A stretch of DNA of 56,644 nucleotides from Shinella kummerowiae (GTDB lineage: Bacteria > Pseudomonadota > Alphaproteobacteria > Rhizobiales > Rhizobiaceae). Each line of letters begins with the position of its first letter. Position 1 is the stretch's first letter. The stretch covers positions 1 to 56,644 of the forward strand of contig NZ_WUMK01000018.1 in the NCBI RefSeq assembly GCF_009827055.1, given 5' to 3'. Shown here piece after piece: positions 50,467-56,644 of this stretch. Made by a program: the position numbers and the translations under genes. Under the pieces are notes generated by a model that saw only the letters and a list, made by a program, of their open reading frames with translations, was not told the origin of the DNA and ran no database searches.

Positions 50467-52199
50467 CGGTGCCCACGGGACAGACCGGCACATCGGAACC
50501 TGATGAGGCGATCTGCCCTGCGGAAACCGATGTCATCGTCATCGGCGCCGGTGCTGCCGGACTGGCCGCCGCCGTTGCTGCGAAGGATCTCGGCCTCGAT
50601 GTCGTGGTCCTTGAGAAGGAACGGCACTTCGGCGGCACCTCGGCCCTGTCGGGCGCGGCGATCTGGATCCCGCTCCACGACGGCGGCAAGGCCGACGACG
50701 CGGCCAGCATTCTCGCCTACCTCGACGCCCTCGCCGAACCCTGCGACCGGTCCCGGCGGGAGGCCTTCGTGCGTCACGCCGGCGCGGCACTGTCCTTCTT
50801 CCAGCATTGCGGCGCGCTGCGCTACACACCACGCGCGATCGCGCCGGACTATCATCCCGAGCTTGCCGGCGCCGTTGCGACGGGCCGGGTACTGGATGTC
50901 GCTCCCTTCGACGGCCGCTCGCTTGGCCTGCGCCTGAACGACCTGCGCCCGCCGCTCGCCAGTCATCTCGTCTTCGGCGGGATGATGGTCAATCGCGCCG
51001 ACGTGCAGACCCTGCTGGCTTTCGGTCGCGAATGGATACCGACACGACGCAGCCTCGCTCTGCTCGGCCGCTATTGTCGCGACAGACTGACCGGCTGGAA
51101 GCGCGGTACTCGGCTCGTCGTCGGCAGCGCCCTCGTGGCACAGCTCGCATCCGCGCTTTTCGGCCGCGGCATACCACTGGTCCTGAACGCAAGAGTCCTG
51201 CAACTGACCTTGGCGGATGGTCAGGTGAGCGGCGCCGATGTCGCGGTCGGCGATGGAAAGCGACACATCCGCGCCCGCCTGGCGGTCATCCTCGCGACGG
51301 GCGGGTTTCCGGGCAATCCCGCGATGTCGCTTGCCGAACGCGATCCCGATATCCCGCATCTCAGCATGGCCAGCGCCTCCTCCGATGGCGGCGGCATCGC
51401 GCTGGCGCAGGCCGTCGGCGGGCAACTGGCAGAAACCGGCTCCAGCGCCTTCTTCCGCGCACCCGTCTCCGTTCATCGCCGAGGCGACGAGGAGATCGGC
51501 CGCATCGCCCACCTCGTGCTCGATCGGGCCAAGCCCGGTGTCATCGCCGTGAACAAGGACGGCCGCCGCTTCACCAACGAGGCGGATTCCTATCACCGTT
51601 TCGGCACGGCGCTCAGCCGGCTGACACCATCCGCTCCTCAACGCCCGCCCGCCTGGCTGATCTGCGACGCACGGGCGCTGCGGCGCTATGGGCTCGGGCT
51701 TGCACGGCCCTTTCCCGCGCATCTCGGCAACTGCCGCCTGATCCGCGATGGCTATATGATCGAGGCGCCGACGATCAATGCCCTGGCGAAGAAGCTCGGC
51801 CTGCCCGGGGACACGCTCTCGGAAACGCTGGCACGCCACGCCGAGGCCGCAGCTAACGGCAGGGATCCGGATTTCGGCAAGGGCGGCAGCGGACACAACC
51901 GGGCGCTGGGCGACCCCGCCATCCACCCCAATCCCTGCCTCGCACCGCTCAACCGCCCGCCCTTCTATGCCGTCGGCGTTGTCAGCGGCGACCTCGGCAC
52001 GGCGCGTGGATTGCGGACCGACGCCTCGGCCCGGGTCCTGAACGCCGAAGGGGATGCGGTTCCCGGCCTCTATGCCGTCGGCAACGACATGCATTCGATC
52101 ATGGGCGGCTCCTATCCCGGTCCCGGCACCACGCTCGGCCCGGCGCTCGTCTTCGCCTGGATCGTCGCCAACGCCATTGCCAAGGGAGATGCACCATGA
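50463..52199 (+). CDS. FAD-dependent dehydrogenase (KstD/fumarate reductase-like)
   Basis: A 578-residue flavoprotein of the FAD_binding_2 family. The ADP-binding motif is GAGAAG at 28-33 with Glu51 binding the ribose; GGTSALSGAAIWIP resembles 3-ketosteroid dehydrogenases, and the C-terminal YPGPGTTLGPALVFAW is typical of that family's FAD site. Such enzymes introduce a double bond next to a ketone or reduce one. In the present pathway it could desaturate a cyclic ketone toward an aromatic ring. The ATG at 50463 overlaps the Gfo/Idh stop by four bases, and its end overlaps the next TIM-barrel start by four, so it is tightly coupled. Confidence 0.9.
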   Translation: MTVPTGQTGTSEPDEAICPAETDVIVIGAGAAGLAAAVAAKDLGLDVVVLEKERHFGGTSALSGAAIWIPLHDGGKADDAASILAYLDALAEPCDRSRREAFVRHAGAALSFFQHCGALRYTPRAIAPDYHPELAGAVATGRVLDVAPFDGRSLGLRLNDLRPPLASHLVFGGMMVNRADVQTLLAFGREWIPTRRSLALLGRYCRDRLTGWKRGTRLVVGSALVAQLASALFGRGIPLVLNARVLQLTLADGQVSGADVAVGDGKRHIRARLAVILATGGFPGNPAMSLAERDPDIPHLSMASASSDGGGIALAQAVGGQLAETGSSAFFRAPVSVHRRGDEEIGRIAHLVLDRAKPGVIAVNKDGRRFTNEADSYHRFGTALSRLTPSAPQRPPAWLICDARALRRYGLGLARPFPAHLGNCRLIRDGYMIEAPTINALAKKLGLPGDTLSETLARHAEAAANGRDPDFGKGGSGHNRALGDPAIHPNPCLAPLNRPPFYAVGVVSGDLGTARGLRTDASARVLNAEGDAVPGLYAVGNDMHSIMGGSYPGPGTTLGPALVFAWIVANAIAKGDAP

Positions 52200-53011
52200 A
52201 CCCCGCAAATGTATCGCTCGCCCAGCTCGGCATGAACGACGAGGGTCCGGTCGCCCTGATCGCCGCGGCGGCGGAGGCCGGCTTCGGCGCTGTCGGCCTG
52301 CCGCTGCGGTCCGGCGCACTCCGGAACCTGAAGGTCGAGATCGTCGGCAACGCCCCGCTCCTGCGTGAAATCACCGCCGCCTGCCGGGATACGGAAGTCG
52401 GTGTCTTCGATGTCGAGGCACTGGTGCTTGGCCACTTGCCGCCTGACGATGTCCTCGAACGCATTCTGGAGACGGCGGCAAAACTCGGGGCCTCCCGCAT
52501 ATCCTGCCTCGGCTACGAGCCGCTGCATGGTCCGGGCGATATCCCGCCCGGCGGAGAGGCGGAGAAACTGTCAGACATCTGCGCGCTGGCGACCCGGTTC
52601 GGGCTACAGGTGGGTGTCGAGTTCATGGCTTTCCGGTCCATCGACAGCCTGTCCGCTGCCGTCGACATCATCACGGCGTCCGGTGCTGACAATGCCGGCA
52701 TCGTGCTTGACGCCCTGCATGTCCAGCGCACCGGCGCCCGTCCGGGCGACATAGCGGCTCTGCCATCCGGCATCGTCTCGCATCTGCAGATCTGTGATGC
52801 CAGCGCATCGGCACCCGCGCGGGAAGACCTGCCGCAGGAGGCCCGCGGTGGCCGCCTTCTGCCGGGCGAAGGCGTCATTCCACTGGCGGCGATCATCGCC
52901 GCCCTGCCGGCGGGCACGGCGATGTCGCTCGAAATTCCGGTGGCGGCACTGGCAAGCGAAAGCGTCGCCGAGCGAGCGCGCATCGGCGCCGCATCGATCG
53001 CCTGGCTCTGA
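52196..53011 (+). CDS. TIM-barrel sugar isomerase/epimerase-like enzyme
   Basis: A 271-residue xylose-isomerase-like barrel, third of its kind in the window. The metal site reads Glu in GVEFMAF, Asp-His in VLDALHVQRTG, then HLQICDAS and Glu in SLEIPV. Gln follows where His stands in the sister at 44192 (HLQICD against HFHICD), a difference also seen between isomerases and dehydroshikimate dehydratases. ATG at 52196 overlaps the flavoprotein stop. It is followed after 11 bases by an SDR gene. The reaction would be on a polyhydroxylated ring. Confidence 0.86.
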   Translation: MNPANVSLAQLGMNDEGPVALIAAAAEAGFGAVGLPLRSGALRNLKVEIVGNAPLLREITAACRDTEVGVFDVEALVLGHLPPDDVLERILETAAKLGASRISCLGYEPLHGPGDIPPGGEAEKLSDICALATRFGLQVGVEFMAFRSIDSLSAAVDIITASGADNAGIVLDALHVQRTGARPGDIAALPSGIVSHLQICDASASAPAREDLPQEARGGRLLPGEGVIPLAAIIAALPAGTAMSLEIPVAALASESVAERARIGAASIAWL

Positions 53012-53022
53012 GGGAGGAGCGC

Positions 53023-53787
53023 ATGAACAGCACGAAGAGAGTGGCCCTGGTCACCGGAGCCGCCCGCGGTCTTGGCTTCGCGACGGCGGAGCGTCTCGCT
53101 CAGGACGGCATCGGCGTCGCGCTGGCCGACATCAACGGCGAAGGCGCGGAAGACAGTGCAGCCCGTCTCCGCAACCGGGGCATCGACGCACACGGCTACA
53201 GGCTCGACGTAACCGATCCGGCCTCGATCGGGACGGCCGTCGCGGCGGTCGAGCGCGATTTCGGACGGCTCGATATCCTCGTCAACTGCGCTGGCATCCT
53301 GCCCCGCGTCAACGGCCGAAACCCGACCGTCGCCGACATGCCGCTCGATCTCTGGAACGCGACGATTGCTGTCAACCTGACCGGACCGATGCTGATGGCG
53401 CAGGCCTGTGTTCCTGCCATGCGCCGGGGCCGGTTCGGACGGATAATCACCATTTCCTCGCGCTCCGGGCGCATGCGCACTTTCGGCAACGCGCATTATT
53501 CCGCCTCCAAGGCCGGCCTGTTCGGACTGTCGCGGATTCTGGCGGGCGAGGTCGGCCCGGACGGCATCACCGTCAACTGCATCGCCCCCTCGCGGATCGA
53601 CACGGAGCTCAACCGCGCCATGCCCGGCAACGAGGCGACGCTGCAGGCCGCGTTAAAGGAAACGCCGATAGGACGCATCGGGCAGCCGGAGGATATCGCC
53701 GCCGCCGTCGCCTATCTCGCCTCGGATGCAGCGGGCTTCGTAACCGGCGCGATCCTCGACGTCACCGGCGGGTCCTATATGCCGTGA
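53023..53787 (+). CDS. Short-chain dehydrogenase/reductase
   Basis: A 254-residue classical SDR: TGAARGLG at 11-18, NCAG at 88-91, Ser145/146 in TISSRSG, and Tyr159-x3-Lys163 in YSASK. The acidic ADIN after the second strand points to NAD(H). It resembles 3-oxoacyl-ACP reductase-like enzymes and should oxidise a secondary alcohol of an intermediate. A GGGAGGAGC site precedes the ATG at 53023. Its last bases overlap the GTG start of the EamA gene (GTGA), so production of the two proteins is linked. Confidence 0.93.
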   Translation: MNSTKRVALVTGAARGLGFATAERLAQDGIGVALADINGEGAEDSAARLRNRGIDAHGYRLDVTDPASIGTAVAAVERDFGRLDILVNCAGILPRVNGRNPTVADMPLDLWNATIAVNLTGPMLMAQACVPAMRRGRFGRIITISSRSGRMRTFGNAHYSASKAGLFGLSRILAGEVGPDGITVNCIAPSRIDTELNRAMPGNEATLQAALKETPIGRIGQPEDIAAAVAYLASDAAGFVTGAILDVTGGSYMP

Positions 53788-54653
53788 ATCCCGATCATTC
53801 CCCCGTCCTGCGCGGCGTTCTCGTCGGCATCGCCGCGCAATCGGTCTTCTCGGTGCACGACGCCTGCGCCAAATGGCTGACGCAGAGCTATTCGGTGTTT
53901 CAGGTCATCTCGATGCAGGCGATGGTCTCGGGCACGCTCGTCGCCCTGGCGCTGATCCTGTCCGGCCAGGCAAAACGCACGGCCATCCGCGACCCACGCG
54001 GCCTTGCCCTGCGCGGCACGCTGGCGGCGACCGGCGCGCTCGCCAGCTTTTACGCCTATACGGTGCTGCCGCTCGCCGACGTCTATGCCATCATCTTCTG
54101 CGCACCGCTGATGGTGACGGCCGTCAGCGCGCCCTTGCTCGGTGAGCGGGTCAAGGGAAAGGAGTGGCTCGCCATCGCGGCAGGGTTCTGCGGTGTGCTG
54201 ATCGTCATCAATCCGGCCGGCCAGGCACTGTCGCTCGGTCATGCGGCAGCGCTCGTCTGCGCGTTCGTCAGCGTGGCCGTCACGCTGCTGCTGCGCAGTT
54301 CGGCCAATCAGGGCTCGCGCTTCATGTTGGTCGGGGCGGTCTCCGTCGGCCATTTTCTCGTTGGCCTGCCGGGCTTCATGCTGTCTGCAAGACCACCCGC
54401 CGCCGGCGACCTGCCCGTCATCATTCTCGGCGGCGCGGCGATGGCCGGCGCGCAGTTCCTGATGGTGCAATCGCTGAGAATGGCACCGGCGGCACTGGTC
54501 GCGCCGGCGCAATATCTCAAGCTGGTCTGGGGGCTGATCTTCGGCTTCCTCGTCTTCGGCGATTATCCGAAGCTGCATATGCTCGCCGGTGCCGCGATCG
54601 TGATCCTGTCGGTCCTCTACCTGCTTGGCCGATCCCGCGCGCCGCAGGTTTAG
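53784..54653 (+). CDS. EamA/DMT family transporter
   Basis: A 289-residue protein with two EamA repeats and ten hydrophobic segments; the ends of the repeats read APLMVTAVSAPLLGERVKG and LVFGDYPKLHMLAG. It starts at GTG 53784, overlapping the SDR stop. These proteins export or import small metabolites, so it may move a pathway intermediate or the substrate. The TAG stop at 54651 is formed by the first bases of the MITE-like repeat, so the original C-terminus could have been somewhat different; the length is normal for the family. Confidence 0.87.
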   Translation: MNPDHSPVLRGVLVGIAAQSVFSVHDACAKWLTQSYSVFQVISMQAMVSGTLVALALILSGQAKRTAIRDPRGLALRGTLAATGALASFYAYTVLPLADVYAIIFCAPLMVTAVSAPLLGERVKGKEWLAIAAGFCGVLIVINPAGQALSLGHAAALVCAFVSVAVTLLLRSSANQGSRFMLVGAVSVGHFLVGLPGFMLSARPPAAGDLPVIILGGAAMAGAQFLMVQSLRMAPAALVAPAQYLKLVWGLIFGFLVFGDYPKLHMLAGAAIVILSVLYLLGRSRAPQV

Positions 54654-54823
54654 GGTCACAACTCAATCAGGATATGCGGCCTGCCCGAAGGGTTGACTGT
54701 GACGGGCCGCCTGATCGCAAACAATGCTCGACAAGACCTTCGGGTCTTGCCTTGCGCTTGTTTGCTTCCATCCAATCCCGTCACGGTCAACAGAACCTAT
54801 ATCCCGATTGAGTTGTGACCCTA
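54651..54823. repeat. 173-bp MITE-like palindromic element with TA ends
   Basis: Outer arms of 25 bases at 54651-54675 and 54799-54823 are inverted repeats matching at 24 of 25 positions (TAGGGTCACAACTCAATC and its partner). Inside, GTTGACTGTGACGGG at 54692-54706 is mirrored by the CCCGTCACGGTCAAC string at 54778-54792 with one change, GCAAACAA at 54717-54724 pairs with TTGTTTGC at 54758-54765, and the centre is CAAGACC-TTCG-GGTCTTG at 54732-54749. The whole could fold into one hairpin. TA at both outer borders fits a TA target duplication of IS630/mariner-type elements. No transposase is encoded. It lies between convergent genes and could act as a two-way terminator. Confidence 0.85.
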
Positions 54824-54858
54824 TAGGCCGACGCTGAAACCAGCGCCGGCCGGAAAAA

Positions 54859-55851
54859 CTATTCGATACGGATACCACCGGTGTTGACCACTTCGGTCAT
54901 GACAGCGACGTCCTTTTGCAGCCGCGCCGCAAGATCCTGCGAACTGCCCGGAACGGCGAAGAACCCGGCCGCCGCCATCCCTTCCTCAACCTTAGGATCT
55001 TTCAGCGCCGTCTGCAGCATGCCGTTCAGTTCGGCGGCGATCTGCGGATCGAGACCCTTCGGCCCATGCAGGCCGAACCAGTTGCTGATACCCTCGAGCC
55101 CGCCGACACCGGCCTCCGCGCCGGTCGGAAGGTCCGGGAAGAGCGTCGTCCGCTCTGTTCCCGCGATAAACAAGGGCCGCAGCGCGCCGGACTTGATCTG
55201 CTGCGAGAGGACGGCGGCGCCGGCGATGCCGAGCTGGGTCTGGTTAGCGAGAAGTTCGGTCAGCCGCATCCCGGCATTGGCATACTGGATCACGGTCATT
55301 TCCGTCCCGGTCTTCTGCTGGAACAGCGCGCCCGACAGATGGATACCACCGCCCGTACCCGTCGCGCCGTAGCGGATCTTGCCAGGCTCCGATTTCAGGA
55401 GCGTGATGAACTCCTCCGTCGTTTTTGCAGGGACGTCCTTGTGCACGGCATAGATGAAGGCACCGTCGCAAATCATGCCGATATGCGAGAGATCGTCCAC
55501 GAGGCTCGGCGGCTTCGTCGCGCTGGCGATATAGGTAGCGACCGCGGCCGAACTCGATACAAGCAGCGTGTGCCCGTCGGGACGCGCATTGGCGACGAGG
55601 CCGACCGACATGGTCGTGGCGCCGCCCGGCCGGTTCTCGACCGCGACGGGCTGGCCCAGCATTTTCTCGAGCGGCACCGCGATGAGCCGCGCCACGAGAT
55701 CGTTGCTGCCCGCCGCCGCCGTGCCGACGAAGAGACGGACCGGATGGGTCGCGAAGCTTTTCGCCCGCAAGATCGAGGGCGCGGCCAGCGTCGCAGTCAG
55801 CGCCGCGCCCGCGCCCAGGAATATCCGCCTTGTCACCATGGGTTTTTGCAT
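54859..55851 (-). CDS. Bug/TctC family extracytoplasmic binding protein
   Basis: A 330-residue Bug protein with a Tat-type leader (VTRRIFLGAGAALTATLAAPS, shown in part: VTRRIFLGAGAAL) and mature start VRLFVGTAAAGSNDLVARLI. The VENRPGGATTMSVGL loop matches the first Bug protein of the window more closely than the second. The ATG at 55851 has AGGGAGGAAAGAC upstream. It follows the truncated IclR gene on the same strand and has no tctA/tctB neighbour, so it would again depend on the TctAB pair at 34668-36639 or on one elsewhere. Confidence 0.92.
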   Translation of the reverse strand: MQKPMVTRRIFLGAGAALTATLAAPSILRAKSFATHPVRLFVGTAAAGSNDLVARLIAVPLEKMLGQPVAVENRPGGATTMSVGLVANARPDGHTLLVSSSAAVATYIASATKPPSLVDDLSHIGMICDGAFIYAVHKDVPAKTTEEFITLLKSEPGKIRYGATGTGGGIHLSGALFQQKTGTEMTVIQYANAGMRLTELLANQTQLGIAGAAVLSQQIKSGALRPLFIAGTERTTLFPDLPTGAEAGVGGLEGISNWFGLHGPKGLDPQIAAELNGMLQTALKDPKVEEGMAAAGFFAVPGSSQDLAARLQKDVAVMTEVVNTGGIRIE

Positions 55852-56045
55852 GTCTTTCCTCCCTGAAGATCGTCGATGCCGCGTCGGCCGGTTTCCCGGC
55901 AGCTCCCTCCCGGAGCGCGCAGCCATCTTCAGGGTGGTCAAAACCCCTTGACCAAGTCTAATACCGATTGCCTTCATCTGCCCGATACGGGACGTCTTGC
56001 AAGCGATTGCTCAGACAAGGGCATTTCTTCGGAGGCAGCTGTTCC

Positions 56046-56446
56046 TCAGGCAAGAATGCCGGACAGCTCCCTGGCCACCATTTGCAGGGGCTGGAGATAT
56101 GTCTCGACAAGCGCCGTCATCGGCACGGCTGAGGCGGCAAGGCCCGTATTCAGCGCCGCGACCACGATACCTCGCGCACCGCGCAGCGGGACGGCGAGGG
56201 AGCGCAGGCCAAGCTCCACCTCCTGATCGACCGTCGCGTAACCGCGCAACCGCGTCTCCCGCAGCTCTGCGATCACCGCATCCATTGCCGTCAGCGTATG
56301 CGGCGTTCGGGCCGGCATCGGATGACTTTCGAGAACCTTTCGCGCCTGCTCCTCCGGCATGGCCGCCAGCATCACCCGGCCCATGGAGGTACAATAGGCC
56401 GGCAGCCGCGATCCGGGCATCAGCGCAATCGACATGACCTTAGATC
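56046..56446 (-). pseudogene. PcaR-type IclR regulator, C-terminal half only
   Basis: About 130 residues of the IclR effector domain, recognisable from SKVMSIALMPGSRLPAYCTSMGRVML (given in part: GSRLPAYCTSMGRVML) and RGYATVDQEVELGLRSLAVPLR. This is the form found in regulators of the beta-ketoadipate pathway (PcaR/PcaU/PobR). The N-terminal winged-helix domain, about 110 residues, is missing: sequence upstream of Lys-Val-Met at about 56441-56447 belongs to a CoA-transferase gene on the other strand. Without a DNA-binding domain the product cannot act as a regulator. An ATG at 56435 could still start a fragment. Confidence 0.85.
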
Positions 56447-56638
56447 GCCTGGCGGGCGGCGCAGGACATCGCCGATGGCGCCTATGTCAATCTCGGCATA
56501 GGCTTCCCGGAAATGGTCGCCCGCTACCAGCCGCCGGGGCGGCAGGCGATCTTCCACACCGAGAACGGCATCCTCGATTTCGGCGAACCGCCGACGGCCG
56601 GCGCTGAAGACTGGGTGTCAATCGGCGCGGAATGTTGA
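56444..56638 (+). pseudogene. pcaJ: 3-oxoacid CoA-transferase subunit B (PcaJ-like), both ends lost
   Basis: The plus strand encodes IAWRAAQDIADGAYVNLG, then FPEMVARYQPPGRQAIF and HTENGILDFGEPPTAG, a clear match to the start of PcaJ/ScoB, the beta subunit that moves CoA from succinyl-CoA to 3-oxoadipate. The usual start codon and first few residues are absent: a TAG stop at 56441 precedes Ile directly. After EDW at 56614 the protein should continue with a Asp-Leu-Ile-Asn-Ala-Gly-type segment, but it changes to VSIGAEC and stops at 56638, where insertion-sequence DNA begins. Only about 57 of ~220 residues remain. Confidence 0.82.
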
Positions 56639-56644
56639 CCCCTT
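56616..56644. mobile_element. Probable end of an IS21-family insertion sequence
   Basis: From TGTCAATC at 56616 the sequence reads into GGAATGTTGACCCCTT. TG at the very end and the TGTTGACCCC-type motif close to it are usual for IS21-family ends, where it occurs in repeated copies that bind the IstA transposase. The pcaJ-like reading frame breaks exactly at this point. Only 29 bases are visible, so the element, its istA/istB genes and other end lie outside the window. Confidence 0.6.

Noticed and set aside
1..56644. tRNA, rRNA, CRISPR, riboswitch and toxin-antitoxin genes
   Set aside because: I looked for conserved cores, repeat-spacer patterns and small paired genes on both strands and found none that could be supported.

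Overview
The window looks like an accessory region of an alphaproteobacterium of the Rhizobiales, most probably Rhizobiaceae (Rhizobium, Agrobacterium, Ensifer or Shinella type). The evidence is high GC with C/G-rich third positions, many ABC and TctABC/Bug uptake systems, many LysR regulators, ATGA-coupled operons, an ArsR plus DUF6428 pair, and a pcaR/pcaJ arrangement like that of rhizobia. No rRNA, tRNA, CRISPR array or phage gene was seen. Every assignment comes from reading the sequence; no search was run.

Layout. 1-1202: an ArsR-type regulator with the start of an MFS exporter on the minus strand, facing a DUF6428 gene, with a palindromic operator candidate between them. 1312-7381: a ROK regulator facing a sugar ABC operon whose ATPase and first permease are one 844-residue polypeptide. 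7382-8847: a scar holding a decapitated PAS-domain gene and an IS3-family remnant. 8848-14924: a polar amino acid-type ABC operon followed by a 2-hydroxyacid dehydrogenase and an RraA/HMG-aldolase-like protein, with a LysR gene facing it. 15147-31617: a region of small redox and electrophile-stress genes: GlxA-type regulator, Tat-type chloroperoxidase-like hydrolase, Rrf2-led operon (NmrA-like reductase, cupin, AhpD-like protein), SDR, AraC, exported epoxide-hydrolase-like enzyme, LysR, DUF1348, AhpD-like, a PNPOx/FNR/2Fe-2S fusion, GST, LysR and aldehyde dehydrogenase.

31689-55851 is a dense catabolic supercluster. Reading outward from 38.3 kb: on the minus strand aldehyde dehydrogenase, tctB, tctA, a thiamine-diphosphate enzyme and a dihydroxyphthalate-decarboxylase-like protein; on the plus strand a Bug binding protein and an RraA-like protein. 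From 46.1 kb: on the minus strand a second Bug protein, a TIM-barrel isomerase-like enzyme, an MFS transporter, a type II dehydroquinase (aroQ), SDR, a second TIM-barrel and an RraA-like protein; on the plus strand a second aroQ, a Gfo/Idh oxidoreductase, LysR, a SnoaL-like protein, a second Gfo/Idh, a KstD-like flavoprotein, a third TIM-barrel, SDR and an EamA exporter. A third Bug gene lies at the far end. The repeated families (two AroQ, three TIM-barrels, two Gfo/Idh, two SDR, two RraA, three Bug proteins with one TctAB pair) suggest uptake and breakdown of a family of cyclic polyhydroxy or hydroaromatic carboxylic acids. That is inference; no substrate can be read from the sequence.

The right end is a rearrangement scar. 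The EamA gene is ended by a 173-bp MITE-like palindrome. The last 600 bp hold the C-terminal half of a PcaR-type IclR regulator joined to a 5'-truncated pcaJ-like CoA-transferase gene, which is itself cut by what looks like an IS21-family end.
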